A stretch of DNA of 64,000 bases from Hymenobacter crusticola (GCF_002154225.1 NZ_MTSE01000002.1:620001-684000); one strand, 5' to 3'. Positions 26,375-35,394 are shown, numbered from the stretch's first letter. The notes: generated by a model not told the origin, from the letters alone. Program-made: numbers and translations.

Positions 26375-27703
26375 ATGAAAAAGATAACGCACTTTATAGC
26401 CGCCGCAGCGCTCCTGACGAGTACGCTGACTGGCTGCGACAAAAAGCTTGATGTTGAGCCGTTGAACAATGCACCAACGGAAAAGGCCTTACTCACTTCC
26501 GCCGACGTTGAGGCTGCCTTGATTGGTACCTATGACGCACTGCAAAGCCGCCGGTTATACGCTGGTCAGATTCAGTTTATGTCAGAGCTGTTAGCCGATG
26601 CTGGCGAACTATCCTTTGTGGGTACCTACGCGCAGCCCGGTGAGGCATTTCGCAAGAGCTTGCTGGTGAACAACGCCTTCGTGGCAAACACGTGGACAGA
26701 ATCATATCGTTTGATCAACACGGCCAATAGCGTATTGGCGAACATCAGCAAAGTAGAAACTGCCAAGCGCGACCGGGTAGAAGGGGAGGCCAAGTTTCTG
26801 CGAGCCATCACGTACTTCGAACTGGTACGGTTGTATGCCCGTGACTGGAACGATGGAAACCCGCAAGCCAACCTAGGCGTGCCGTTGGTGCTCACGCCTA
26901 CGGAGACAATTGATGCCTCTGCCCAAGTATCCCGCAACACGGTAGCGGAAGTATACACCCAAGTAATTCAGGATCTAACAGATGCGGAGGCAAAAATCCC
27001 AACCTCCAACGGGGTATTCGCAACCAAATATTCGGCATCGGGTTTCCTGGCGCGGATATACTTGCAGCAGTCGCGCTACGCCGATGCCGCTGCCGCTGCT
27101 AGTCGCACTATTGCTTCTGGAAAAGTATTGGTTGCTTACGCCGATGAGTTTACGACCACAACGAACACAACAGAAGACATCTTTGCCGTGCAAATAACAG
27201 CACAGGATGCACTCAACGAGCTAACCACTTACTTCTCGACCCTCGGTCGGAGCGACGTAGAAATTCAGCCCCAGCACCTAGCTCTTTACGAAGCTGGCGA
27301 TGCTCGCAGAGCTTTCTTCAAGACGTCGGGGGGTGTCGTGTACACCCGTAAATTCGATCAGCCTTACGGCAACGTGAAGGTGATGCGCTTGGCGGAAATG
27401 TACCTGACGCGTGCCGAAGCAAACTTCCGTAGCGGCACTACTACGGGCGCCACACCGCTAGCCGACATCAACCAGATAAGGTCCCGTGCTGGCTTAGCCC
27501 CACTAACTACTCTGACGCTAGCTAATATCCTTAAGGAGCGTCATCTGGAATTGGCTTTCGAAGGGTTCCGCCTGGGCGATATCAAGCGCAACAAGGAGAA
27601 CGTAGGTACTATTTCCTACAACTCAACGAGGCTTGTCTATCCTATCCCGCAGCGCGAACTGGATACCAACCGGAGCCTAAAGCAAAACGAGGGCTACAAC
27701 TAG
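26375..27703 (+). CDS. SusD/RagB-family outer membrane lipoprotein
   Basis: 442 residues from ATG 26375 (a TTG three bases earlier is also in frame). Signal peptide with lipobox ending L-T-G-C (Cys about residue 22). SusD pattern: VEAALIGTYDALQSRRLYAG, AKFLRAITYFELVRLYARDW, then NGVFATKYSASGFLARIYL and AASRTIASGKV, and C-terminal MRLAEMYLTRAEA, DINQIRSRAGL and LKERHLELAFEGFRLGDIKR. Surface-exposed lid of the neighbouring SusC transporter. A 62-base perfect hairpin terminates the pair. Confidence 0.95.
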   Translation: MKKITHFIAAAALLTSTLTGCDKKLDVEPLNNAPTEKALLTSADVEAALIGTYDALQSRRLYAGQIQFMSELLADAGELSFVGTYAQPGEAFRKSLLVNNAFVANTWTESYRLINTANSVLANISKVETAKRDRVEGEAKFLRAITYFELVRLYARDWNDGNPQANLGVPLVLTPTETIDASAQVSRNTVAEVYTQVIQDLTDAEAKIPTSNGVFATKYSASGFLARIYLQQSRYADAAAAASRTIASGKVLVAYADEFTTTTNTTEDIFAVQITAQDALNELTTYFSTLGRSDVEIQPQHLALYEAGDARRAFFKTSGGVVYTRKFDQPYGNVKVMRLAEMYLTRAEANFRSGTTTGATPLADINQIRSRAGLAPLTTLTLANILKERHLELAFEGFRLGDIKRNKENVGTISYNSTRLVYPIPQRELDTNRSLKQNEGYN

Positions 27704-27708
27704 TACTA

Positions 27709-27770
27709 GCTACACTAAAGCAAAAAAGGCCGCTACAATGCTGTAGCGGCCTTTTTTGCTTTAGTGTAGC
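27709..27770. terminator. 62-base perfect bidirectional terminator
   Basis: A 29-pair perfect stem with a four-base loop (ATGC). Core arms are AAAAAAGGCCGCTACA and TGTAGCGGCCTTTTTT, extended outward by GCTACACTAAAGC/GCTTTAGTGTAGC. It sits between convergent genes and works in both directions. Confidence 0.93.
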
Positions 27771-28250
27771 TTATTCTTCATCGTCCTCCTCGTCGGCCGC
27801 ATCAAAGTCGAGCTCGGAGGCTAGGTCTAAGGCTTCCGCAATGACCTCATCCATGAGTGCCTGGCTGTCTGCGTCCAAGGTGCGCTCGAAGAGGTTGAGC
27901 AGCTGTTCGCCTTCCTCGTTTACATAAAGGTTGGTGTAGAGGCGCTCAAACAGCTTGGCGTCGCGGGTAATGGTGGCGTCGATATCGGCCACAGAGCGGG
28001 CACGCAAGGCTTTGTGTAGCACTTCCATCACGCGGCGGCTCTCTTCGTGGTCACCTAGGTCGGCTAGCAGCTTCAGCAGCGACATGGCTACGCCCAAGCG
28101 CACCCGCTCGAAGCGGAAAGCTAAGTCCGTTTTAGAGGCCTGTTCGAAAGCGGCATACGCCGTGCGCGTTGGTTCGGTGATATAGGTAGTCACGTCAGCT
28201 TCGGCCCGGAAGGCAATGCGTAGGAGCTGTTCGTAAGGATAGGTTTGCAT
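27771..28250 (-). CDS. conserved-looking helical protein, unknown function
   Basis: 159 residues from ATG 28250 (M-Q-T-Y-P-Y-E-Q); an in-frame extension to 28334 is less likely. No signal peptide or membrane span. Mostly helical, with LLRIAFRAEADVTTYITEPT, RFERVRLGVAMSLLKLLADL and a very acidic C-terminus (DAADEEDDEE). I do not recognise the family. A CAAAGGTA (-7 TACCTTTG on the minus strand) lies 90 bases upstream. Confidence 0.7.
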   Translation of the reverse strand: MQTYPYEQLLRIAFRAEADVTTYITEPTRTAYAAFEQASKTDLAFRFERVRLGVAMSLLKLLADLGDHEESRRVMEVLHKALRARSVADIDATITRDAKLFERLYTNLYVNEEGEQLLNLFERTLDADSQALMDEVIAEALDLASELDFDAADEEDDEE

Positions 28251-28339
28251 GGGAAAAGAGGAAAGCAGAAAAAGGGAGCTGATAGCAGTAGTGCCCAAAA
28301 GCACACAATTACATACCCTAGGGGTGTAACCCAAGGAGG

Positions 28340-28347
28340 CAAAGGTA
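28340..28347 (-). promoter_or_regulatory. -7 promoter element upstream of the 27771-28250 gene
   Basis: Reads TACCTTTG on the minus strand, matching TAnnTTTG, giving a leader of about 83 bases. No clear -33 element. Confidence 0.35.
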
Positions 28348-28425
28348 CGATTGATTAGCAGGCCGCAGGTGCTTACCGCGAAGAACTACGTATGCCTGCT
28401 TATTACTCATCAAAACTTCTGACGG

Positions 28426-28728
28426 ATGACACACAAAGAGAAATGGCTGATTTTTGCCCCTTCCGGGCTAGTAGTTATAGGGTTTGGTACTTGCTTGGTG
28501 CAATGGGCTACTTCCCTGATGCAAAAGAAAGCACCTACCCGCGACTGGGTACTGGCGGGCACTGGCGCGCTGGTAGTGCTTAATGCGGGAGTTAGTCTGT
28601 TTGGCCGTGGCGTGGCAGAAAGCGTGCTGTACCAAATTCGGGAGCAAGGCCCGTCCGCAGTGTTGGTCGATAGCATTCCCACTGAAAGTGCTGCCATCGA
28701 TACAGAAGAAGCATCGGCGCTCGATTAA
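28426..28728 (+). CDS. small membrane protein, unknown function
   Basis: 100 residues. Two predicted membrane spans, LIFAPSGLVVIGFGTCLVQW (about 8-27) and WVLAGTGALVVLNAGVSLFG (about 41-60), followed by a polar C-terminal tail. No family recognised. A plus-strand intrinsic terminator about 75 bases downstream supports it being expressed. Confidence 0.65.
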   Translation: MTHKEKWLIFAPSGLVVIGFGTCLVQWATSLMQKKAPTRDWVLAGTGALVVLNAGVSLFGRGVAESVLYQIREQGPSAVLVDSIPTESAAIDTEEASALD

Positions 28729-28803
28729 GTAGAAGCATAGTCGACTTTTGAGCCCCGCTCATGCTTCGGCCAGCGCAGCATGGGCCGTTTAGCAAAAATG
28801 AGG

Positions 28804-28834
28804 GCCCGCTTGGTTCTACCGAGCGGGCTTTTTT
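28804..28834 (+). terminator. intrinsic terminator
   Basis: GCCCGCTTGGT, loop TCT, ACCGAGCGGGC, then TTTTTT. Stem of 11 pairs with one G-U. Serves the plus-strand membrane protein gene; the convergent DUF2721 gene ends 20 bases on. Confidence 0.85.
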
Positions 28835-28853
28835 GCGCGTGGCAAGCTAGGTG

Positions 28854-29309
28854 CTACTCCTCCAGCTCGGCGGCTGTTGGCACGGCAGGCAGCCCCGCGG
28901 CACGGCGGCGACGCTCTTGGTCGTCTTCCAGAACGTTGAGCTCTATATTCAACGCATCCACCGAAATCTGAATTTCCCACAGGGCTAGCGCCAATGACAC
29001 TAGCAGGGCAATTAAGCTAGCTCCAAACACGATTTCCCCGGCCAAGGTGTAGCCTGCAAAAAGCAAAAACATACACAGCACGCAGCCAAACATACTCGCC
29101 GTGCCCACTGCCTGCATGTTGCGAATCAGGACGAGCCGCTGCCGTAAGCTTCGGATTTGCCCGAGCAGATGCGTGCTATGCGTGGTAACGTATTGGGTAT
29201 TGAGTGCCCGCACCCGGTTGGCCAGCGCGAGGAAACGGTTGGTATGAGCTAGCAAAAGCAGCGACAAGGCCGGAAAGAGCAGCGCTGGTGTCGTAAGCGT
29301 GATGGTCAT
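28854..29309 (-). CDS. DUF2721-family membrane protein
   Basis: 151 residues from ATG 29309. First span near the N-terminus (PALLFPALSLLLLAHTNRFL), a charged helical linker ALNTQYV...QIRSLRQRLVLIRNMQA, then two more spans (about 72-92 and 95-115) and a charged C-terminal helix. The helical linker with R-R-x-x-L-I-R-N between spans matches the DUF2721 pattern. Function unknown. Confidence 0.75.
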   Translation of the reverse strand: MTITLTTPALLFPALSLLLLAHTNRFLALANRVRALNTQYVTTHSTHLLGQIRSLRQRLVLIRNMQAVGTASMFGCVLCMFLLFAGYTLAGEIVFGASLIALLVSLALALWEIQISVDALNIELNVLEDDQERRRRAAGLPAVPTAAELEE

Positions 29310-29570
29310 AAGCCTGAGTTTCAAGAGCGTTATGGGCGAGCCTGCTAGGATCCGGTCTGTCGTTTAGCTAGCGCTGCTTGCGGCTTAGCCAACAGAAAAC
29401 GAAATAAAAAGCCGTTAAAGGCAAAAGAATATCACCAAAGTAATAGAGATTCGCTTTGGTGGACGCATGTACCTAGGTAAGTACCTAGCTGTATCAATGC
29501 AGCGCCAGCGCCTGATTGCAGTCCTTTACTCGGTCTTCCTCTATTTCTCACTTCTTTTTCTCGGTTTTTG

Positions 29571-32144
29571 GTGGTTAAAACTCGTACCCTCGCGACCTTA
29601 TTCTTGCTTTTGCTGTCGTGGCAGGCCCGTTATGGCTTCGCTCAGAACACACCCGCGGCCAATGCTGGCCCCTTGCTGACTCCCGCGCAGTTTCTTGGCT
29701 ATCAACTAGGTAGTCAGTTTACTCCCCATGCGCAGCTGCTGCGCTACGTTGATCATATTGTGCAGCACTCGCCTACCACCATGAAACTGGTGCACTACGG
29801 CGAAACGTACGAGCATCGCCCCCTGGAAGTCGTGCAGATTGCGGCCGCCAACAACTTCTCACGGCTGGAAGACATTCGACACAACAACCTGCGCCTAGCC
29901 GGTGTAGAAAGTGGTCAGGCAAGCCGTCAGATGCCCGGCGTAGTGTGGCTCAGCTACAACGTGCACGGCAACGAGTCGGTATCATCGGAAGCGGTGATGC
30001 AGGTACTCTACGACCTAGCTAACCCGCAGGACCAGGAAGTGCAGCAGTGGCTCCAAAACACGGTAGTGCTAGTGGACCCTTGCGTGAACCCAGACGGCCG
30101 CGACCGGTACTCTTCCTGGTACAACCGGGTCCGGAACCAGTCGCCGAATGCTTCACCCTATTCCTGGGAACACCACGAGCCCTGGCCCGGCGGCCGCTAC
30201 AATCACTACTACTTCGATCTAAATCGCGACTGGGCCTGGCAAACGCAGCAGGAAAGCCGTCAGCGCATTGTATTGTACAACCAGTGGCTGCCCGAAGTAC
30301 ACGCCGACTTCCACGAAATGGGACCCAACAATTCCTATTACTTCTCGCCGGCCGCCAAGCCCTTTCACGCCGATATCACGCCTTTTCAGCGGCAGTTTCA
30401 GAACATCATTGGCGAGTACAATGAGAAGGTATTTGATAAAAATGGTTGGCTGTACTTCACCCGCGAAACCTACGACCTGTTTGCCCCGACCTACGGCGAC
30501 ACGTGGCCGACCTTCAACGGCGCCATCGGCATGACCTATGAGCAGGGCGGTGGCGGACCCGCGGGCGTGGCTTTTGCCCGCAACGACGGCGACACGCTGA
30601 CGCTAGCACAACGGATTGCCCACCACGTAGCCGCAAGCCGCGCCACCATTCAGGCCACGGCCGAGCGCCACGATGATCTACTCCGCGAGTTTCAGAAGTA
30701 CTACGACGACGCCCGTACGAAGCCGAAAGGTGACTACAAGTCTTACGTGCTAGCGGGTACCAGCGACCCTGGCCAGCTCCGCGCTTTCACGCAGTACCTC
30801 GACCGCCAGCAGATCAAGTATGGGTACGCGCCCAAGAAGATGAAGACCCGCGGTTTCAACTACACGTCTGGCAAAGTGGAAAGCGTGGCAATTGAGCCGC
30901 GCGATGTGGTAGTGAGCATGTACCAACCTAAGTCTACGCTGATCAAGGTGCTATTTGAGCCGCAACCCCAACTCGAAGACTCGCTCACCTATGATATTAC
31001 GGCGTGGGCCTTGCCATACTCTTTCGGGCTGAAAGCATATGCGTTGCGCGACAAGCTAGATGCCACAGGCGCGGCTCCTGCTCAGACTACGGTAAAAGGC
31101 AGCGGTGCGACTACTGAACGGCCTTACGCGTACCTAGCGCGTTGGAACAGCCTCCAGGATATTCGGTTTCTAAGCCGGTTGCTGCAGCAGAGCGTGAAGG
31201 TGCGCGTGGCCGAAGAGCCCTTCGAGGCAGAAGGCCAGAAGTACCAGCAAGGCACGCTCGTAATTACGCGTACCGGCAACGAGTACCTAGGCCCGAAGTT
31301 CGACCAGCTCGTGCGCGCCCAAGCCGACTCGGCCGGGGTAACGGTGCAGGCTGTGAAGTCGGGCTTTTCTACGACGGGTGGCGACCTAGGGTCGGGCTCA
31401 GTACACTTCGTGAAGAAGCCTTCCATTGCCTTGGTTGCCGGACCGGGCGTCGATGCAACGGCCTTCGGGGAGGTTTGGCACTTCTTTGAGCAGCAGATCG
31501 GCTACCCCATCACAGTGCTTGGCACAGATTACTTGAGCACTGTGCCGCTCGCTAAATTCGACGTATTGATTCTGCCCGACGGCAACTACACGGACATCTA
31601 CCCGGAGCGCAACCTGGAAAGCCTGAAGCAGTGGGTGCGTAGCGGGGGTAAGCTAATTGCTTTGGAAGGTGCTTCCCGCTTTTTGGCCAACAAGCGAGAC
31701 TTCCTCTTGAAAACCAAGCCTACTACCGACTCAACGGCGCAGAAAAAGGCTAGCCCGTACCGGTTGCTGAAACCCTACGGCAATGCCCGGCGGGAAGACA
31801 TTGAAGATCGGGTACAGGGCAGCATCTACCGCGTGCAGCTCGATAACACGCACCCCTTAGCGTTCGGCTACGGCGACACGTACTTCGCGCTCATTCGCGA
31901 GCCACTGGGCTACCGTTTCCTCGGCGATGGGGGCTGGAACGTCGGCGTAATCAAGAAAGGGAGCTACGCCGCGGGCTTTACTGGGTCGCGGGCCCGGCAG
32001 CAACTCACCGATACCTTTGTGCTGGGAGCCCAAGAGCTAGGTCGCGGTCAAATCGTGTATATGGGTGATAACCCCTTATTTCGGGCGTTTTGGCAAAGTG
32101 GCAAGTTGCTCTTTGGCAATGCGCTCTTCTTCGTCGGGCAATGA
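29571..32144 (+). CDS. M14-family zinc carboxypeptidase-like secreted protein
   Basis: 857 residues from GTG 29571 (a TTG three bases earlier is also possible). Signal peptide ending Y-G-F-A-Q. The peptidase domain (about 40-380) shows zinc ligands in NVHGNESVSSEAVM (H-x-x-E), VVLVDPCVNPDGRDRY, NHYYFDLNRDWAW, and EVHADFHEMGPNNSYYF (third ligand His). The C-terminal third (about 590-857) resembles a class I glutamine-amidotransferase-like fold (IALVAGPGVDA, VLILPDGNY, WVRSGGKLIALEG). Such proteins are secreted or periplasmic in Bacteroidota and probably degrade peptides. Ends with a terminator shared with the next gene. Confidence 0.9.
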   Translation: MVKTRTLATLFLLLLSWQARYGFAQNTPAANAGPLLTPAQFLGYQLGSQFTPHAQLLRYVDHIVQHSPTTMKLVHYGETYEHRPLEVVQIAAANNFSRLEDIRHNNLRLAGVESGQASRQMPGVVWLSYNVHGNESVSSEAVMQVLYDLANPQDQEVQQWLQNTVVLVDPCVNPDGRDRYSSWYNRVRNQSPNASPYSWEHHEPWPGGRYNHYYFDLNRDWAWQTQQESRQRIVLYNQWLPEVHADFHEMGPNNSYYFSPAAKPFHADITPFQRQFQNIIGEYNEKVFDKNGWLYFTRETYDLFAPTYGDTWPTFNGAIGMTYEQGGGGPAGVAFARNDGDTLTLAQRIAHHVAASRATIQATAERHDDLLREFQKYYDDARTKPKGDYKSYVLAGTSDPGQLRAFTQYLDRQQIKYGYAPKKMKTRGFNYTSGKVESVAIEPRDVVVSMYQPKSTLIKVLFEPQPQLEDSLTYDITAWALPYSFGLKAYALRDKLDATGAAPAQTTVKGSGATTERPYAYLARWNSLQDIRFLSRLLQQSVKVRVAEEPFEAEGQKYQQGTLVITRTGNEYLGPKFDQLVRAQADSAGVTVQAVKSGFSTTGGDLGSGSVHFVKKPSIALVAGPGVDATAFGEVWHFFEQQIGYPITVLGTDYLSTVPLAKFDVLILPDGNYTDIYPERNLESLKQWVRSGGKLIALEGASRFLANKRDFLLKTKPTTDSTAQKKASPYRLLKPYGNARREDIEDRVQGSIYRVQLDNTHPLAFGYGDTYFALIREPLGYRFLGDGGWNVGVIKKGSYAAGFTGSRARQQLTDTFVLGAQELGRGQIVYMGDNPLFRAFWQSGKLLFGNALFFVGQ

Positions 32145-32166
32145 TCGACGCTACTTACTGCAAACA

Positions 32167-32198
32167 AAAAGCCCCGCCAAGGTATTGGCGGGGCTTTT
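32167..32198. terminator. bidirectional terminator after M14 peptidase
   Basis: AAAAGCCCCGCCA, loop AGGTAT, TGGCGGGGCTTTT: perfect 13-pair stem with A-run and T-run, between convergent genes. Confidence 0.92.
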
Positions 32199-32217
32199 CG
32201 ATAAGCGGCGAAATAGA

Positions 32218-32529
32218 TTAATCTACTACGTCTTCAGCTTTGTTCTTCACGGCTTTCGCGCCTTTTTTCACAGCGTGGCCAGTTTTCTGAGCACCTCTTT
32301 TTACAGCGTGACCAGCTTTTTTGCCTGTTACTTCGGCTTCTTCTTTCGTGTTGTGAATTTTCTCACCGGCCTTGGTGCGGCCCGTGCGGCTTTCTACTTT
32401 CACAGTACCATTGTCACGTACGGTCGTCGTGGTTTTGGCACCAGTAGCTTCGTTTTGAGTGGTCGTCGTCTGCGCAAACGCAGCGGTCGAAAAGGCTACT
32501 GCAGCGAGTAGCAAGAGTGACTTTTTCAT
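32218..32529 (-). CDS. small secreted lysine/threonine-rich protein
   Basis: 103 residues. Signal peptide MKKSLLLLAAVAFSTAAFAQ, then a Thr-rich stretch with TTTT runs and a basic C-terminal half with degenerate repeats (KKAGHAVKRGAQKTGHAVKK, then GAKAVKNKAEDVV), reminiscent of histone-H1-like or late-embryogenesis-like sequence. No enzyme motif. Its signal peptide and Lys-rich style resemble the next small gene (32622), so the two may be related by duplication or by common selection. Function unknown. Confidence 0.7.
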   Translation of the reverse strand: MKKSLLLLAAVAFSTAAFAQTTTTQNEATGAKTTTTVRDNGTVKVESRTGRTKAGEKIHNTKEEAEVTGKKAGHAVKRGAQKTGHAVKKGAKAVKNKAEDVVD

Positions 32530-32621
32530 AGAAGTTTTAGACTAAGGGAGAGAACCTTTAGGGCCTTATACGCACCCCACAGAAATGGTTGTGTTTGCCG
32601 CGGCCATAGAAGGGCGCCCCG

Positions 32622-32837
32622 TTACATCGACGATTTCACTTCTTTTTTCATCTTGCCCTCGTGGTTTTTACCGCCTTTGTGCTCTGCCTTCATTTTGGTA
32701 GTGCCATCCGCCTTCACTTCCGTCTTCTTTTCCATTTTGGCGCCGTGCGCTCCTTTTGCTTCTACTTTAGTTTCGCTCTGGGCAAAGGCGCCAACCGAGC
32801 AAATTACCATGGCGAGGAACAAGCTTGCTTTTTTCAT
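32622..32837 (-). CDS. small secreted basic protein
   Basis: 71 residues. Signal peptide MKKASLFLAMVICSVGAFAQ, mature part of about 51 residues, nearly half Lys, Glu, Gly and His (KAEHKGGKNHEGKMKKEVKS). No Cys, no known domain. Located 92 bases upstream of a similar small secreted protein on the same strand. Unknown function. Confidence 0.65.
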   Translation of the reverse strand: MKKASLFLAMVICSVGAFAQSETKVEAKGAHGAKMEKKTEVKADGTTKMKAEHKGGKNHEGKMKKEVKSSM

Positions 32838-32970
32838 GAGTGAAATGAGGTTTTGGTGGATGATTCAACTTACTGGATCGAATATTTCCCACTCCTCATG
32901 AAGAAGCTATGAGTAACGGCGTCTTAGCTAAGGATATAGCTAGCTTTTCGTCTACGGCAACCAGCTCAAC

Positions 32971-34203
32971 CTAGGGTAATAACAAAGAACTGTCGCCGTA
33001 GCTCAGAAATCGGTAGTCGTGCTGAAGCGCGTGGTCGTATACGCGCTGCCACTCAGGGCCAAGCAGCGCAGCAACTAGTAGCAGCAAGGTGCTTTCTGGC
33101 TGATGAAAATTGGTGATAAGGCCTTGCACCACCCGAAATCGGTAACCCGGCGCAATCAGTAGCTGGGTGGTAGCTTGTAGGCCATCAGCCTCTTTGTGCT
33201 CCAAATAAGCAAGAAGTGCCTGCAACGCTTCGGCAGTAGAAGGCTGCGGCCGGTCCTCGTAGGGTTGCCACTGGCTTACGTGTAGATCCATCGAGTCGGC
33301 GGCTGGGTTCTGTACCAACAGCGCGCCCAGCCAGTACAGGCTCTCCAAGGTTCGAAGGCTAGTTGTGCCTACTGCAATAACGGGCCCCGCAGTGTGCGTC
33401 ATTAGCTGGCGTAACAAGCTAGCTTCTACACTAATGGGCTCGCCGTGCATGGCATGGCCTGCCATCTGGTCGGCTTTTACCGGTTGGAAAGTGCCAGCTC
33501 CTACGTGCAGGGTCACTTGGGCGGTGGAAATGCCACGAGAAGCTAGGTCGGTGAAGACTGCTTCAGAAAAATGTAAACCAGCTGTAGGAGCCGCCACGGC
33601 CCCTTCGTGCGCCGCGTATACCGTTTGATACCGAATGGCATCCACGTCGGTATCCGCGCGGTTTAGGTAGGGAGGAAGCGGCAGATGCCCTGCTGCTCGC
33701 AACACCTCCGCAAAGGGTAGGGCATCTGGCGTCCACGAGAACTGAATCAAGGCATAGCCTTCGCCGGTTTCTAGGCGCTCAGCGGTAAGCACCGCGGGCT
33801 GCCCGTCGGCGTTGAAAGCTAGGGTCACCGGGCCAGTTTTCCAACGCTTGCCGTTGCCAACCAAGCATTTCCAAACGCAACTACCTGTTTGCTGCATGGC
33901 AGGCTCGATAGCGCGATGAGGCGCCACGGGCTCCAAGCAGAAGAGCTCGACTATACCACCCGTCGGCCTTTGGCAAAATAGCCGGGCTCGTACCACCTTC
34001 GTATCGTTGAAGATGAGCAGCGAACCGGCTGGCAACTCGGCAGGTAAGTCGTAGAAATGTCGGTCGATAATTTGCCCGCTACGCCACACCAGTAGGCGTG
34101 AATGGTCGCGGTTGGGGAGTGGCTCGGCGGCAATGCGCGCGGGCGGCAGTTGGTAAGTGAAATCGTGGATAGAAAGGTGACGCGGGTCGATAGCAGCAGA
34201 CAT
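32971..34203 (-). CDS. queA: S-adenosylmethionine:tRNA ribosyltransferase-isomerase
   Basis: 410 residues from ATG 34203. Moves the ribosyl part of SAM to 7-aminomethyl-7-deazaguanine in tRNA to form epoxyqueuosine. Family motifs: FTYQLPPARIAAEPLPNRDH, GSLLIFNDTKVVRARLF, the GHLPLPPYLNR motif, YQTVYAAHEGAVAAPTAGLH, THAGPVIAVGTTSLRTLE, and C-terminal GLITNFHQPESTLL. A -7 element lies four bases before the ATG, so the mRNA may be leaderless. The family is normally about 340-350 residues; this copy is longer, mostly through loops around residues 105-150 and 280-345. Confidence 0.94.
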   Translation of the reverse strand: MSAAIDPRHLSIHDFTYQLPPARIAAEPLPNRDHSRLLVWRSGQIIDRHFYDLPAELPAGSLLIFNDTKVVRARLFCQRPTGGIVELFCLEPVAPHRAIEPAMQQTGSCVWKCLVGNGKRWKTGPVTLAFNADGQPAVLTAERLETGEGYALIQFSWTPDALPFAEVLRAAGHLPLPPYLNRADTDVDAIRYQTVYAAHEGAVAAPTAGLHFSEAVFTDLASRGISTAQVTLHVGAGTFQPVKADQMAGHAMHGEPISVEASLLRQLMTHTAGPVIAVGTTSLRTLESLYWLGALLVQNPAADSMDLHVSQWQPYEDRPQPSTAEALQALLAYLEHKEADGLQATTQLLIAPGYRFRVVQGLITNFHQPESTLLLLVAALLGPEWQRVYDHALQHDYRFLSYGDSSLLLP

Positions 34204-34207
34204 GATG

Positions 34208-34215
34208 CAAAGGTA
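34208..34215 (-). promoter_or_regulatory. -7 promoter element before queA
   Basis: TACCTTTG on the minus strand, exact TAnnTTTG match, four bases before the ATG, the same placement as at plsC (10029-10036). Confidence 0.45.
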
Positions 34216-34277
34216 CGAGCTAGGCTGCACCCCGGCACAAGGCTAGGTTACTTCCTAAGCGGGCAACCTAGGTACGC

Positions 34278-35072
34278 CTACAGCTTGTTCTGACCGGCTT
34301 TCCGGAAAAACAGCAAGTGTTGCTGCGGAAGCACTTCCACGTTCTTATCGAACTCCAGTCCGATCGAAGCCATTTCCTGCCGGGCCTGCTCGATGCTCAT
34401 CTTGTGAATGCGCTTAATCGGAACTTCCGGATCTTCGGCCCGATATTCCGCTAGTACTACCCGGCCGGTTGGGGTAAGCGAATTCCTGATGGCGCGCATC
34501 ATCTCACGCGGATGATCAAACTCATGGTACGCGTCCACAATGAGTACTACATCGACGGCCCCGGCGGGTAGGTTGGGGTCTTGCGTGGTACCTAGCACTG
34601 GCTCCACGTTGCTGGCCTTTTTCCGCACTTTGTTCTGCTGCAAAGCAGCAATCATCTCGGGCTGAATATCCACGGCTAGTACTTTGCCTTTCGGCACGAG
34701 TGGACTAATGCGGAAAGAAAAGTAGCCCGTGCCCGCGCCGATATCAGCAACGACGTCGGTTTGCTTAAGTTGAAGCTCCCGCAGTAGAACAGCAGTGCCC
34801 TCTTCCTCGCCCCGGTCGGCGCGTTCCAGCCAGCCAGCTCCTTCGTGGCCCATCACGTGCGCAATCTGCCGACCATGATAATACTTGCTGATGCCATTTG
34901 GATCAGTAGCGGGGCGCAACTCGTAGCCAGTAGAGTCGCTGACCGTTTCGATACGGGGCTGATCATTGGCAAAAGCGGCACTACTTTCAGTGGGCGGCGG
35001 TGTGCAGGCTACCTGCAGCAGCAAGATGCCGGGAACCAATAAAAGCTTTGAAAAAGGGGAAGAGCAATGCAT
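34278..35072 (-). CDS. lipoprotein with class I SAM-dependent methyltransferase domain
   Basis: 264 residues from ATG 35072. Signal peptide with lipobox ending L-Q-V-A-C (Cys about 23). After a linker with YYHGRQIAHVMGHEGAGWLE comes a Rossmann methyltransferase fold: motif I VVADIGAGTGYFSFRI, then VLAVDIQPEMIAAL, VDVVLIVDAYHEFDHPREMM and GRVVLAEYRAED. A lipidated methyltransferase is unusual, since SAM is cytoplasmic, but this arrangement recurs in Bacteroidota annotations to my knowledge. Substrate unknown. Confidence 0.85.
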   Translation of the reverse strand: MHCSSPFSKLLLVPGILLLQVACTPPPTESSAAFANDQPRIETVSDSTGYELRPATDPNGISKYYHGRQIAHVMGHEGAGWLERADRGEEEGTAVLLRELQLKQTDVVADIGAGTGYFSFRISPLVPKGKVLAVDIQPEMIAALQQNKVRKKASNVEPVLGTTQDPNLPAGAVDVVLIVDAYHEFDHPREMMRAIRNSLTPTGRVVLAEYRAEDPEVPIKRIHKMSIEQARQEMASIGLEFDKNVEVLPQQHLLFFRKAGQNKL

Positions 35073-35394
35073 AGGTAAGTATTCACTACAAGCCTCCAAA
35101 CCAAACATCACTTGTTGGAGAAGGGTTCGGCAATGGCCTCACCTTCACGGCTACAACGCACCGGAGCTAGCTTTACTTGTATTCGCAAGCTAAAAAAGCA
35201 AAGCGATAGCGCAAGCTTTCTACGGAAGAGCTGCCCTTGAAGGCACCCATAGGTTTGTCTAACAGTCAGCCTTCTGAACAAGAGCGAGATAATCTAAATT
35301 CCTGCATTTTTAATACCATGAACTCCGGCCAACCTGTACTTTTACGCGTATAGGCCACTGTTCATTTTCTTTTTCCACCTTCAAACTCTTCCTT

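Noticed and set aside
29467-29679. Short plus-strand frame with a hydrophobic segment ahead of the M14 peptidase
   Set aside because: Overlaps the peptidase signal peptide in another frame and becomes random sequence beyond it; the peptidase frame is well supported.
35112-35394. Possible promoter TACTTTTA before the lipoprotein at 35395
   Set aside because: Differs from TAnnTTTG in the last base and lacks a -33 element; too weak to list.
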